From positions 24,929,655 to 24,993,654 of the forward strand of contig LS997567.1 in assembly GCA_000469685.2 (NCBI GenBank): a stretch of 64,000 nt of DNA, written 5' to 3'. This document shows positions 46,000 to 58,337 of the stretch, in pieces. Each line of letters begins with the position of its first letter. Positions within the stretch are counted from its first letter, which is position 1. Made by a program: the position numbers and the translations under genes. This DNA comes from Haemonchus contortus. Taxonomy: Eukaryota; Nematoda; Chromadorea; Rhabditida; Trichostrongylidae. The notes under the pieces are model-generated. The model was given only the letters and a program-made list of their open reading frames with translations. It was not told the origin of the DNA and did not search any database.

Positions 46000-46748
46000 T
46001 TGGGGGAATCCTTTAGAAATCATGTTCGTCGAGAAGGGTGCCTTCAGAACTGCTACTCTTCGTTTTAGAGAAAGGCGAAAAAGCTGCTGAAGCTGCCCCT
46101 GCTGACATCTGAACTGGGTACAAAGGAGATGCTATAAGCGAAAAACTATTTGAAAAGGTAACGCTCCTCTTAGTTTTTGCATGGTGGGACAACACGGACG
46201 TTGCATGTTGGTGAATTCGGAGAAAAATGTTGTAGTGAAAAAGACTTCCCAATGAATTAGTTGCATCAAGTCAACAAGCATTGCAATTGAAAACGCGCGA
46301 CCGACAAATCGAAGCCATTGGCTGTTTTCATGGTCCGCCGGAGTGCCAGCCGAGGTAGTGCTAGGGAGGAGGAGGGAGGCAGACGTCGGTCGACGCGGTC
46401 GCGTCGCGCCTCTTTCGTCGCCCATTGGAAGAGCACTGACTATGCTCAAAAACTCCCTCAAAACGAAAGCGAAAACTTCCTCAAAACTGCCCCAACAATT
46501 TCTTATATATTGACCAGCCAAGTTGTCTATAGCCTGAACAGGTTGTAAGTTATAAATGGAAATACAAAACGGAGCATCAATGATCAATAGCCTACTTTAT
46601 TGCTTCTCGGTGGATGGTTGTTTTGAAACAAAGCGCTACGATATAATGTACAAACCCAATAACGACAATAATCGTATGACAAAATGGTAGCGGACAGTAG
46701 TACCGAACCGCAACCAACTACAGATAGAAAAAACCAAACAACTCATAC
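46000..46748. other. No gene recognised
   Basis: A minus-strand open frame of 151 codons (46132-46587) lies just upstream of the gypsy RT remnant, where gag or protease might be. It shows no CCHC knuckle or DTG motif. It is left unassigned. Confidence 0.35.
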
Positions 46749-46909
46749 CGTTGAATCGCTTTCCTGCCGGCTTCTGAAGACCAGGTGGTGGAATGGCTCC
46801 CAAGAGAGGCATATCTGGAGGAGGGCTCCGACCGCCGTTTGACCCACCAGAGGACTGATATATATGAACTGCTCGATCATGGCAATTTTCAGCGGGTTCC
46901 ATTCCACAT
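46749..46909 (-). CDS. Possible host exon, proline-rich (weak)
   Basis: A minus-strand open segment encodes SSGGSNGGRSPPPD, then MPLLGAIPPPGLQKPAGKRF, with a compositional bias unlike the surrounding transposon debris. It ends in a plausible nematode splice donor (ACG followed by GTATGAGT). It is preceded by a poor acceptor (CCGTTTGAG rather than TTTTCAG). No neighbouring exon was found, and no family was recognised. It could equally be a chance open frame. Confidence 0.2.
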
Positions 46910-47260
46910 CTCAAACGGAGATTTTTACATCATGGTGCGCTCATACCATATCTGTCAACTCTACCTCTAGAGCCTTCACCTTATTCAATGGCTGGAGAAC
47001 GTCTGAAGGAATTATTTTGCAACTTCCTTTTATGTTAACTTACCAGTTGAGCTACACAAGCTAACGCGTGCATTACGTGACCACATCCACACATCTACAA
47101 TCTTATTCAAGGATAGCTATATTCTTTATGCTTACTACACAGGATGCTGCTTCATTCAAAATTACACCCAGGTTTCAGTTTCGAGACTCACACTTCTAGA
47201 GTGAACAAGCTGAGAGCTCAGGGTTCGTCGAATTTTATGTCGCACTTTCTTGCAAACCCT
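46910..47260. other. No gene recognised
   Basis: No motif was recognised in this stretch before the TA-rich microsatellite. Confidence 0.4.
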
Positions 47261-47357
47261 ATTATATATATACGTATATATATAATATATATGTATATAC
47301 AATATATATACGTATATATATATACGATATATATGTATATACAATATATATATATAT
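47261..47357. repeat. TA-rich microsatellite at the 5' edge of an RTE element
   Basis: Imperfect (TA)n with interspersed ACGTA and ATGTA, directly abutting the CCCGTACA that starts the LINE sequence. TA-rich sequence may have been the insertion site. Confidence 0.85.
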
Positions 47358-48772
<1,415 letters not shown>

Positions 48773-48781
<9 letters not shown>

Positions 48782-48809
48782 CGTCTTCAGCGTATTGACG
48801 TTGATAGAG
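48773..48809. repeat. Nested hairpin at the palindrome apex
   Basis: CTCTATCAACGTC (48773-48785) pairs with GACGTTGATAGAG (48797-48809) around an 11-base loop. This competes with the main arm pairing (TTCTCTATCAA with TTGATAGAGAA at 48810-48820). It means that GTTGATAGAG-like sequence is present twice on the right side of the apex. Confidence 0.8.
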
Positions 48810-48968
48810 TTGATAGAGAACGTACCTTTGGATATGAAAAAGGACATAAACGAGGACTACGACTACCTTCTGAACATTCTCTATCCTCTTGCTTCACAAT
48901 AGCGCAACAGCGCATTATGGCTCCTAACCACAACTCTTGTAGAATGTCTGATGCCACACGAAATCTTG

Positions 48969-48971
<3 letters not shown>

Positions 48972-49062
<91 letters not shown>
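48972..49062. repeat. (TA)n microsatellite, about 45 units
   Basis: Pure TA tract of about 91 bp, the mirrored partner of 48453-48619 but shorter by 38 units. Confidence 0.97.
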
Positions 49063-49065
<3 letters not shown>

Positions 49066-49597
49066 GCTTGATTCTATCTCGGTTGGATTCTCGACAGGCG
49101 CACATGGTTTCGCTCGGAGTGCAGTCGTTCGCGTAGAAGTCGATGATCACTCCCAGTATTGAATGATGGGACTACTCCGACATCTGTGATGGCTCTTCTG
49201 CTACACAGGATATGGTCTAGTTCGTAGTAGTTATGACACCTAAGTCCATCTTTTCGTGGCGCTTTAACGAACTGGCTGTTACCATGAAACATGTGATGTA
49301 TCTCGCAAGTTTGCCAGCCTCTCTCCAGCCGTTTCGTTGTTCAGCACAGTTTGGTCCGATAAATCGTTCCCCTGATCTTCTTTCACCAACTCGTGCGTTA
49401 AAATCACCAGATACCACTATGTAGCTGCTTTTCTGCGATCGAACGAGCTCGCCGAGATCGTCGTAAAAGTCCTCATGTTGATCGTCGGAACGATCACTGG
49501 TGGGGGCGTATACTTGAATGATAGAAACCCTGATGTCCTTGGTCAAAGTCGCGGTCAGGATACCGAATCGATGACTGTGAAATGTGACACTCGTGAC
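49063..49597 (-). pseudogene. RTE endonuclease fragment, inverted copy
   Basis: Minus-strand reading from 49597: VTSVTFHSHRFGIL, IIQVYAPTSDRSDD, VVSGDFNARVGERRS, then in another frame HGNSQFVKAPRKDG, ELDHILCSRRAI and [12 protein letters not shown]. It has the same frameshift and the same run into (TA)n as the left copy. It is a duplicate made by palindrome formation rather than a separate insertion. Confidence 0.82.
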
Positions 49598-49826
49598 ACG
49601 GAACGGCAGGGAAGAAATGGAGAAGGATACCAGCGTGCCACATGCGATCAAGTCTAGAGCAAACTTTGACTTCTATCCGCGCTCATGGGGACATTTTTAG
49701 ATGCAACTATAGCATGTTGTAGCACTTAGTGTTAGTTAACGTGCATAGAAATTCCATCGCCTTTCGCAGCGAAGAAGATTCAATTATATTGCTATAAATC
49801 TGCGCCAATAGTTTTGGGACACCTTG
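49598..49826. mobile_element. Terminal fragment of a Tc1/mariner-like element
   Basis: Ends in CCAATAGTTTTGGGACACCT, then TG and TA (49827-49828). This has the form of a mariner-type right terminal repeat; read from the tip it is CAAGGTGTCCCAAAACTATT. The matching left end is not in the window, so only a fragment remains, and the left limit given is arbitrary. Confidence 0.45.
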
Positions 49827-49838
49827 TACATATATATA

Positions 49839-50350
49839 CAGGGTGCCCCGGGAAGTTTCCGCCGCTCTCGATCGCGATTCTGTTGACATTTCTTGAAGTT
49901 TGTTTGTAATGAACTCGTGTAAAAAATGAGGACCAGCGCGAACATTTTCGGCACTTGATGCTTTTCTTCTAATGCAAGGCTTAGAATGCGGCTCGCGCCG
50001 CGGGAAAGATTTATTACGTTCAGGAAGACACTGCTTTAGGGGGTAACGTATAGTGCGTGAGTGGTTTGCGAAATATAAAAGGCTGAATACGCTCTCGAAG
50101 ATCAGCAACGCTAAGGGGGCTATCATCACTTAAAAACGACCAAACCAAAAGGTTAACGGAAACGAATCGGCACATCACTATTCGTGGAATAGGAAGAATA
50201 CTAAATGTTTCGAAATCAATCATCCATGACCCTTTTCGAAACTTGGCTTTGTTAAGCGCGCTGACGAGTGGTTACCTCAAAAACTGGGCGAGCGTGATGT
50301 GATGGGCCGCACTCTCCGTGTGCTGCTCGAAGATATTTTCATTCTGATAA
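49839..50350 (+). pseudogene. mariner 5' half (terminal repeat and DNA-binding domain)
   Basis: Starts after TA (49837-49838) with CAGGGTGCCCCGGGAAGTTT. Plus-strand remnants include a VREWFAKYKRLNTLSK-like segment (about 50055-50100), a helix-turn-helix region (about 50150-50220) and GFVKRADEWLPQKLGERDV (about 50242-50300), matching the mariner block KLDKWVPHELTE.D. No catalytic blocks or right terminal repeat follow, so the copy is truncated near 50350. Confidence 0.68.
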
Positions 50351-50462
50351 GTTTCTGAGCGACAGACGCGGATACACACCACTATAGTACCGAGGGACCG
50401 GGGGTGGGTGAAACGTGCGGCGTGTGAGCGTACTCGCTTTACCACTCTTATTTATTATATTC

Positions 50463-50801
50463 AAAGGCACAGTTCACAATAATTTTGGGTAATCCAAAAA
50501 TTCATTCACTTATAAGCATAAGTAAACAGAAAACCCTAGTGACAGCAAAAGTAGCTCACCTTTTTCAGCCTCTAGGAGTAAAAATTCAAATAAGAGATCG
50601 CCACAGCAAAAAGAATAAAGGGGAAAAAGAATGGGAGAAAACATCGCCTCATCACTCAGCGATCAGCTGATTGTATGTGGGCCCTAGAACGAATAGTTGC
50701 AAACTGCATGGTCTCGACAGTCGTCTGACGTGACATCGATCGAAGGGCGGGAAAGCCCCGCTTTTCAGCTCCTCGAATTATCGTGAACTGTGCCTGCCTT
50801 T
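50463..50801. mobile_element. R1-family MITE with terminal inverted repeats
   Basis: The left end AAAGGCACAGTTCACAATAA is answered at the right by TTATCGTGAACTGTGCCTGC and then CTTT. Allowing a short insertion, the ends pair over about 20 bp. The interior matches 3425-3700, including CATCACTCAGCGATCAGCTG. The element is about 340 bp and non-coding. The target duplication is not obvious. Confidence 0.62.
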
Positions 50802-51424
50802 ACGAAAAGCGGATTTTGCAAATTTTTTTAGTATTTTATCGTGTGCTCCAATACCTAAATCCGGTAATTTCTGGTTATGCGAGGCTCATATTGACAGGCT
50901 TGCCGTTTCGTGTTTGAAGATGGGGTTAGGTAGTTGTCGGAAACTGGAGGGACGGCGGCCCTTTTGCTTGAGTCCTTATCCGTCCGCCCGCAATCGCGGT
51001 TGAACTTGTTCTTCACGCATTAAGTTGCACACAGCAAGCCCCGATACATTACGTCTAAATCACTGCATTCTGGACTAAGGAGAAGGATTCGTTTAAGAAA
51101 ATATCTGCCTACCAAAAGAGAAGCAACCTGTTCCCCTGCCAAATGCTTTCGTCTTACCATCAGATAACGGCTTGTGTGGTACGAAAGCTCTCGCAAATGT
51201 TTTTCTACTGTTCCATGGAAGTTTGCTTAGAGCTTTCATTATCCTTTCCCATTGTATTTATATAAAAAATATAAGTGTATAACTTCAACGGCACGTCTGC
51301 ACGTCCACACGGCTAATGGTGGGCCCCCTCGTGTAACGTGGATATTCATATGTCAAAAGCAGTTATAAAAAGCAGTCCTGTCGCCCATCTAACGTCAGGC
51401 TCCCCTCCTACTCATGATAGAGTT
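50802..51424. other. No gene recognised
   Basis: No feature was recognised on either strand. Confidence 0.4.
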
Positions 51425-51700
51425 GTAAATAATCAGCAAACGGCCCGCTTCTTTTCTGAACAAATGATACTTTTCGGAATTCGAAACTTGAAAGAAGACT
51501 GGCAGGGCATTCAAGTGGTATTTAGTATCTGTTCAATCTTATGCACATCATTAGAAGTTTCGATCTGCTGCAGTTCATGTTGAAAATAGCGGCCCATTGA
51601 AGTTTCAACTAGGTCTAATCGAATATTTTCGCTCGCGCCAAGTCCCTTGTGGGCGGAGTCTAGCCCTGCCACCTACCTCAGTATTCCAATCCTGAATTTT
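51425..51700 (+). repeat. Dispersed repeat R2, copy 2 (front part)
   Basis: Matches the front of the 23930-24447 repeat: CAGCAAACGGCCCGC, GAACAAATGATACTTTTCGG, TTGAAAATAGCGGCCCATTG and GGGCGGAGTCTAGCCCTGCC. It is interrupted at 51701 by the long-inverted-repeat structure. Confidence 0.65.
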
Positions 51701-54084
51701 ACAAGGAAGGTCTTTCAGGGCATGAGAAGCCTTTTGAAAACGGTTTCTTGCATGATGTAGGGGCATGAGCACTGAGTACAGAACTATGGTCCATTTCCGC
51801 TGTTTTTTGGCCTTCTGAAGGCCAAAAAGGGAGTGAAAATGTTTTTGTCAGAAACTGCCATTTTAACCCATCAAGCGTCGTTTGTTTCATTCATGGCGTC
51901 GACTGTCAGCACAGTAGAAGGGACTAGCGGACTGCGCATTGAAAATAACGTGAACGGTGGCCAAAAAAAGGGGCCACATGTTGAAACATTTCCAAAGTAC
52001 GGGGAGGTCTCATATACGCTCTCCATCATCGAGCTGCCAACAGCGACGAATGGTGTGGTGGATAGTGATGTGGACTTCGAGTTAGGACGGCTAGGTTGGG
52101 CTGATGGTTCGAATCCTCAGGGCTTTGCCGTTTTTGCATTTTATGCTGCCACCTCCAGGTTGGCTCAATATTGCACCAGGGCCAAAGCAAGTGCCTATTG
52201 GGATTGCCTTCGCGAAGGTGTGGTATTACGCAGGTATATTCTGTCACCCATCCGCCAAGTTCCTCGTCCGCTGGCCCGCTTTTGCTTTCATAACAAAATT
52301 CTTCTTAAAGTTGACCCTAATCATCATTCTCATTCCCATAAGAGCATAGGGAAACGTTGGAGTTTGCCTTTTCTAATAGATCGAGTGGAAAGGTAGATGT
52401 AAGTAAGAAAATAAGTTTTATTTGATGAGACCATCTAAATCAAGTGCTGAGCAATCAATCTGTAGTCGAATCTAGTGCCGATTTCCCATCTCACAGATTC
52501 CTTGCTCTAACCGAGATCACTAGTACATACATACCTGTGGATGACATACATTCCAATAGAAAACAAATTACGCTAAGTTTTGAAACGGGGCGATATTGTG
52601 TGTAGAAAGGTAATCGACTGTACTTACTACTCTTTCCTCCACTTCTGCCCATGCTAATGATCAGCAGACGTCGCTATCAAAGCAATAATCAGCATGCAAT
52701 GCAATGCAGCTAACATTCCCTCTTATTTGATGAGATCGCTAATTATCCAATACTCATTAACGTGATTGAAAACGGTATTCGAAAACTCGAATCTATTTTT
52801 TATCGCTATTTAATCCTGCAACGAGATTTTCAGTTCAAGCTTTTTTGATTGTTCCGTATCTTGATGCTTGCTTTCTAGACACTTCAGTCACTGGCAAATG
52901 GTTGTGAAAAGATCACTACAAAAATCCTATTGCTAAGCTTTACGAAAAAGATGAGTATCTCAACAAATTCTCAACCGTAAGGCATTCATGTTCGAGGGAG
53001 GACAGAGGCATGCTGCATACCAGATTCTCACTGACGGCAAAAATGGAAAACCATCAGCTGAGCAGCTTTGCTCACGCAGAATCACAAAAATCACTGCTTA
53101 GCCAATATTATGCACGACCAATCGACGCGGCATTTCTCAGCTTCTTTTTAACCAACTGGACCTTGTGGGCATCTTCTGATAGATTCGGTTCCAGTAATAG
53201 GGAGTTTCCCACTGTTATTGGACCTGGGACTAGAGCGTGTGGGTTAGCCCTTCGTCAGACTGTCTGGCATTGAAACCACTCAAAATTTGTACTCAGGAGG
53301 GACGAGCGAAGAGATGACCAATCCCTCACATGAATTTCAGCTACACTGATTACATCTGAACTGTTTAATCTGTTGCCAAGGTATGAACAAGTCATCCCTG
53401 TTTCTACAAGAACTTTGTTATGAAAGCAAAAACAGACCAGCGGACGAGGAACTTGGCGGATGGGTTGGTGACGGAATATACCCACGTACTACCACGCATT
53501 GGCGAAGTAGCAATCCCACTAGTGATCGGCGGTACAATACGTCCCAGTCAGTGTCAGTAGAATTCAGGTCCTGGTCACGGCCATGACCAGTTAGGCACTT
53601 GCTTTGGCCCTGGTCAATATGGAGCCAATCTGGAGGTGGCAGCATAAAATGCAAAAACGGCAAAGCCCCGAGGATTCGCACCATCAGCCCAACCTAACCG
53701 TCCCAACTCGAAGTCCACATCGCTATTCGCCACACCACCCGTCGCTGCTGTCAGCTCGACGGTGGAGAGCGTATATGAAACCTCCCCGCACTTTCGACAT
53801 ATTTCAACAAGTAGCCCCCTTTTTTGGCCACCGTTCACGTTATTTTCAATGCGCAGTCCGCTGGCGCCTTCTATTGTGCTGACAGTCGGCGCCATGAATG
53901 AAACAAACGACGTTCAGTGGGTTGAAATGGCAATTTCTGACAAAAACATGTTCACTCCTTTTTTGGCCTCCAGAAGGCCATTTAGCGGAAAAGGACCATA
54001 GTTCTATACTCAGTGGTCATGTCCCTACATCATGCAAAAAACCGTTTTCAAAAAGCTTCCCACGCTCTGAAAGACCTTCCTTGT
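51701..54084. mobile_element. Structure with 0.6-0.7-kb terminal inverted repeats
   Basis: 51701-52306 (left) and about 53401-54084 (right) are inverted copies. The tips are ACAAGGAAGGTCTTTCAGGG and its counterpart CTGAAAGACCTTCCTTGT. Identity by eye is roughly 85% or a little more, with an insertion of about 80 bp in the right copy. The core of about 1.09 kb (52307-53400) has no recognisable protein. It is flanked on both sides by pieces of repeat R2, consistent with insertion into that repeat. It could be a foldback-type transposon or two opposite copies of another repeat. No clean target duplication was found. Confidence 0.6.
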
Positions 54085-54490
54085 TAGCGCTCTAGGTCCA
54101 GTTTGGCATTTCTTGTGCAAGCCCAAGACCGGACCCCCCTCCCCCTGTTAGCGGGGTTCGGTCTTGCCACCTACCGTAGTGTTCGAATCTTGCCGCCTGC
54201 ACTCCTACCAAGTTTGAGCGCTTTAGGTTCACGGGTACAGGAATTGTGAATTTCCGCACAAACATTCAATTTACGTAAACCCCGCCCCCTGTTGCCCTGT
54301 TGGCGAAGTCTGGTCTTGCCAATTGTCACCATCACCTGTCGAGTTCACATCCTGCCACTTGCACTCCCACCAAAACTGCACTCTCTAGGTCCACGAGAAC
54401 CAGAGTTATAAGTTGCGGTCAAACACACAGACATACACAAACACAGACAAACCATCAGACAAAGTAGCGCGTTATATGTAGTAGGATGGG
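54085..54490 (+). repeat. Dispersed repeat R2, copy 3 (rear part)
   Basis: Matches the rear of the 24-kb copy: TCTTGCCACCTACC, CACTCCTACCAAGTTTGAGC, TTGTGAATTTCCG and CTCTAGGTCCACGAGAACCA. Then come a CA/CAGA-rich stretch and CAAAGTAGCGCGTTATATG. It contains a partial second unit. It directly precedes RTE copy C. Confidence 0.65.
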
Positions 54491-56745
54491 CCTCATCCAC
54501 CTGAACCTGAGGGGAGCCCCCAATACGGCACCGTTGGGTAGAACCGCTCGGAAGAGGCTGCTAAAATTCCAGGGCCATGATAGGCCGTTTTAAGTGAGAC
54601 GGACTAAGATGGCGATCCGTACTTCCGATGAAAGAACGTTCGCATCGGAAGCTTGCTTCGAGGATCTGATATTGCAAATCAGCAACATCAAGTACGACGT
54701 CATCGGACTAACCGAGACCAGAAGGTGCCGCCCAATGCACGCCATTCTTGAAAATGGAAAGCTGTCTTTGAAACATGTGACAGTAGGGACCACGGTGGCG
54801 TATGACCGTTTCCTCGTAAACACGCACTTGGCTATGAACATCGATTCGTATGTAAGCTTAACAGCCCAAATTGCGATTAAGAAGATGTGGCTCAACCCCG
54901 GCTATAACAGTATTCGTCGTTTACGCACCAGCATAGAGCTACGAAGAAGAAGAGTTGGAAGTGCTCTGTATGGATTTGGAGAGTCTCTACAGAGGAGACC
55001 ATCTTTCTTCAATGTCATCGTTCGTGATTTCAAGAAGATTGGCCTCAGGAGGAAGGCTGAAGAGCTCTACACCGTTATTCACGGAATGGAATGGAATGGC
55101 TAGGGTGAAAGGCTGTCCGCGTTAATCATTTCGACCAACACTATCTATGGTAACTCGCAGCTCCAGAAGCTTTCTCACTACCGATGAACATGGAAGTCAT
55201 TAGGTGGACAGTTTCATAACGAGATAGATCACATGATCTTCGATTGGAACTTTTGCCTGACTGACGTCGCTGTTGTTCCGAAGTTCAGTACAGGATTCAA
55301 GCACCCTTCCCTCCGCGCTAGATTCTGCTTTTCAGTGAGCGGAGAGAGCTGCGAAATTCAGGAGACAAAGCCTTCCGAGTACGTGGGAAAACTCCGTTAG
55401 CGACAACATCGATGAAGACACGACCGGCTCGTCGAACACCTTCACGATAGCCCCAGGAAAGCAGGGAGTCTCAAAGATGCCAAGAGGCATATCTCATCGA
55501 AGACTTTCGAGCTGGTACGTCAGCGTGGAGTTGCACGAGCTGCAGGCAACAAAGATCTATCGTCCGAACTTGCGGAGTTATGCAGAGAAGCGATAAAGGA
55601 AGATTGAAAGAGAGAAGAGCAGCAGTATTGACTGAAGCCGCTGTTGAGGCTGGAAAGAGCGTTCGCAAAGTCCGCCGGAGCTTGGTCAATTATAAGATCA
55701 AGATGATTCCCTTGGTCATCCTGACGGAACTGTTACTGCATCTCGAAGTGCAATGGATAAGGTTATGTACTTCCATTCGATCTCTTCGACAACCACGTCT
55801 ACCTGCTCACCTTTCGTCTTAGGCAAGACGGCTACGACGTCCCTTCATTTCTCCCTTCCGGAATTCGACATGCCATCATGTCGTCGAGAAATAGCACGGC
55901 GCCGGGCCCCGACAGGATCAAAGCAGATCGTCTAAAGAGCCTTCCGCTAGTCATTGTCGAAACCCTGGCCCAGTTTTTCACGCGGTACTTTCGGGATGCG
56001 AAGTGATTTCGCAACTATCCCCCAATCCGCCAGCTGCCTGTAGTCTGCAACATATTCACACGCATCATTCTGAACAGGGATTAGCAGAATATTAGACGAA
56101 GGACAGCGTTACGAGCAAGAAGGATTTCAGAGAGAGTTCAGCATAATCGATCACATCCACTCCGTTACAAGGCTCACTGGAGTATCGCAAGAGCACAAAA
56201 TGCCGTTTTGTCTTACGATCATCGATTCGAAGAAAGCCCCCAATACCGCCGTAAAGGAGGAGTGATCGAAGTCCTGCGCAACAAGGGTGAGTTTGATAGT
56301 GCTTGTGGAAAGATCGGCTTGAGGCTGAACATAACGAAGACGATGTTCATGAAAAACCGACTGGTACCTGATGCTCGTTTCACGTTAAACGGAACGAATA
56401 TCTCCGAATGCTCTATCTATGTGTATCTAGGTTGGGAAGTCAACATGATGAACGACCTAGTACCGGAGCTGAGCAGAAGGAAACGGGCGGCGTAAGTAGC
56501 ACTTATGAAAATCGATGGAGAAGACGAAAAACACCCGGCTCTGCGCTCACTATTCAGACACGACATTCCCTCCTGCTTCGACATAGACCTCAGAGAACTG
56601 GACTCTACGAAGGCAGGATGAGCATGCAGTTAACGTCAGTCAACGCGTTGTGGAAAGGACGATGCTCGGGATTTCGCTGTACACACAAGTGCAGAGGGGG
56701 GTCCGGTGTTCCGAACTCCGTCAACGAAAGAAGATCAGGGATACT
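54490..56745 (+). pseudogene. RTE LINE copy C, internally deleted
   Basis: The leader (54490-54590) shares GCACCGTTGGGTAGAACCGC with copy A. The endonuclease start follows (54594-55103: IKYDVIGLTETRRCRPMHA), then a degraded endonuclease middle with NEIDHMIFDWNFCLTDVAVV (about 55220-55280) and the linker. RT blocks are APGPDRIKADRLKSLPLVI (about 55902-55960) and SQYRRK then VIEVLRNKGEFDSACGKIGL (about 56265-56330). That last run joins an early RT block directly to a late one, so the FADD active site is deleted. The C-terminus follows (NISECSIYVYLGWEVNMMND, then [11 protein letters not shown]) to about 56740, where a MITE begins. Many frameshifts. Confidence 0.78.
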
Positions 56746-57048
56746 GATGTGCGTTATGTGCGTTTTTCTCATCTCTGGTGATCGGCGTTACCGCTCGTAC
56801 ACTTTTGACATTATAAAAAGGAAAGAGATTCTAGAAGGACCATTATCTGTATTTTTAGTCGATTTTGAGGTCATGCTCTTTGGAATATCTGGAACATGAT
56901 CAGACTACAGGTTAATAGTGGTAAATACTCACATTACACCCACGCTCCAAATATAGAAATTTCGCACTATTAGATCCAGTAGGAAAGGAGTTACGACTGA
57001 AAAGTACGACTGAAGAACCATTTCACCGAACACTTTTGAACGCTACTG
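56746..57048. mobile_element. Tc1-family MITE, truncated (right end only)
   Basis: About 90% similar by eye to the reverse complement of 63326-63630, including GATCGGCGTTACCGCTCGTA and GAAAGAGATTCTAGAAGGAC. It ends with TTTCACCGAACACTTTTGAA and CGCTACTG before TA (57049-57050). The left terminal repeat is missing. It lies directly after the C-terminal part of RTE copy C. Confidence 0.75.
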
Positions 57049-57061
57049 TATATATATAGTA

Positions 57062-58327
57062 CAGGGTGCGCCATAATTATGGTAACAGGAGTGTTGGGCT
57101 ACAGAAACCACAGTTCATATTGATACATCTAAGCTCTGTGGACTATATACTAAGCATCGCATCTACAAAACGAACACACGGTCATCCTATAACCGTCTTC
57201 TGTACTAGTTATAGCTCGAGAACGCTTCGGCTCTTCATCAGCGGTGGCACGCAGAGCTTCTTGAGGAACTCCAGCTCAGGCTTTTTTCAGTGATCCCTTA
57301 TGAGCAGCAACAGTAGTGCATTCTGAAGCGCAGGCTTCCTTCTCCAGTATGGACTATACCTAGCGATCCATCTCACTGTGGTCCAGAAAATTTGTAGGAG
57401 GATTGCAAGCTGGGATGAAGCCGCGAACATTTCCTCAGCGCCAGTCTTAATATTTTCCCATTCATGAGCAAGTGCGTCGTAGTTTTTAAATCGTACCCCT
57501 CCGAAAATCTTTGGCCCTCAGCTGCATCCTATCAGGAAAACCCTTCTCAACGAGGTCTGGTTAAGTTTTGTACTTTTCTCGACCAAAATTTGCGATATCG
57601 ATGTGGTGGTAGAGATTCTAGCAAAAACCATCGTAAAATAGGGAGAACGACTACGAGAGGCGATCTGACTCTTTTCAGCGGCTTCAGCACTCGCAATGTG
57701 AAATATCTGCATACTTTGGGGTCTCAACATTTCTTCCACGCTGATCACCCTTTAGTCAAAAAAAGGTTTGTGGAAGCGCGTGCTGCCAGCAAGCAGCGCA
57801 CGGAATTTGTTTTTTCTTACCAACTTCTTCTCATCAAGAAGCTCATAAGGCTTTGTAATCCCATTTGGATACATTAGTATCTACTCGGGGTAGACTCTCG
57901 TCATCGGAGTAGAGCACACAAACAAATCGGCAGTCATTTCTCTCGCTTTCTGCAGCTTCCGCAGCGTATTCCTTCCCAAGCAATTCTATTCGGAAAAGGG
58001 GCTGTATATGAGACAAGGTGGCCGTTTTGAGGTTTGTCATTGACCTGTCTACGCATAGCGTTTCTAGGGACTGTCATGTGGGAAACAAGTTGAAACGAGC
58101 AGCGATCCCGGAAAAAGACTCACCAAAGACGTGCAAAGGCGCAACGGCTGGTGGATGACTGCGAGGCTCCACCGTTTTCCGAAATCTGTCGAATGGAGAG
58201 CACCAAAGTAGATATGTCGGCTAAGGTATATCGTGAACATAAGGGAAGGTGCAGATTTGGAGAGACCCTCCAAACAAGGAAATTACGGACGTCCGAAAAG
58301 TTGTTACCATATTTATGGTGCACCCTG
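57062..58327 (-). mobile_element. maT-like Tc1/mariner transposon, decayed
   Basis: A 1,266-bp element with TA borders (57060-57061 and 58328-58329). The ends are CAGGGTGCGCCATAATTATG (left) and CATATTTATGGTGCACCCTG (right). They resemble the ends of the 5533-6795 element, which is almost the same length. Transposase traces are on the minus strand: AEAAEKSQIASRSRSPYFTM and VFARISTTTSISQILVEKST (about 57695-57560), corresponding to the segment between the first and second catalytic blocks in maT transposases, and ALAHEWENI near 57460. The catalytic blocks themselves are not readable. Confidence 0.78.
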
Positions 58328-58337
58328 TATGTCGTTA

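Larger units (their letters stand above)
48810..49597 (-). repeat. Right arm of the second palindrome
   Basis: Inverted copy of 47919-48781 carrying the same endonuclease segment on the minus strand (SDHR, GDFN, VYAPTS and related blocks). Beyond 49597 the match to the LINE stops, so the leader and endonuclease start are absent on this side. Confidence 0.92.

Noticed and set aside
57464..57877. 137-codon plus-strand open frame as a gene
   Set aside because: It lies inside a TA-flanked transposon whose recognisable transposase remnants are on the minus strand.
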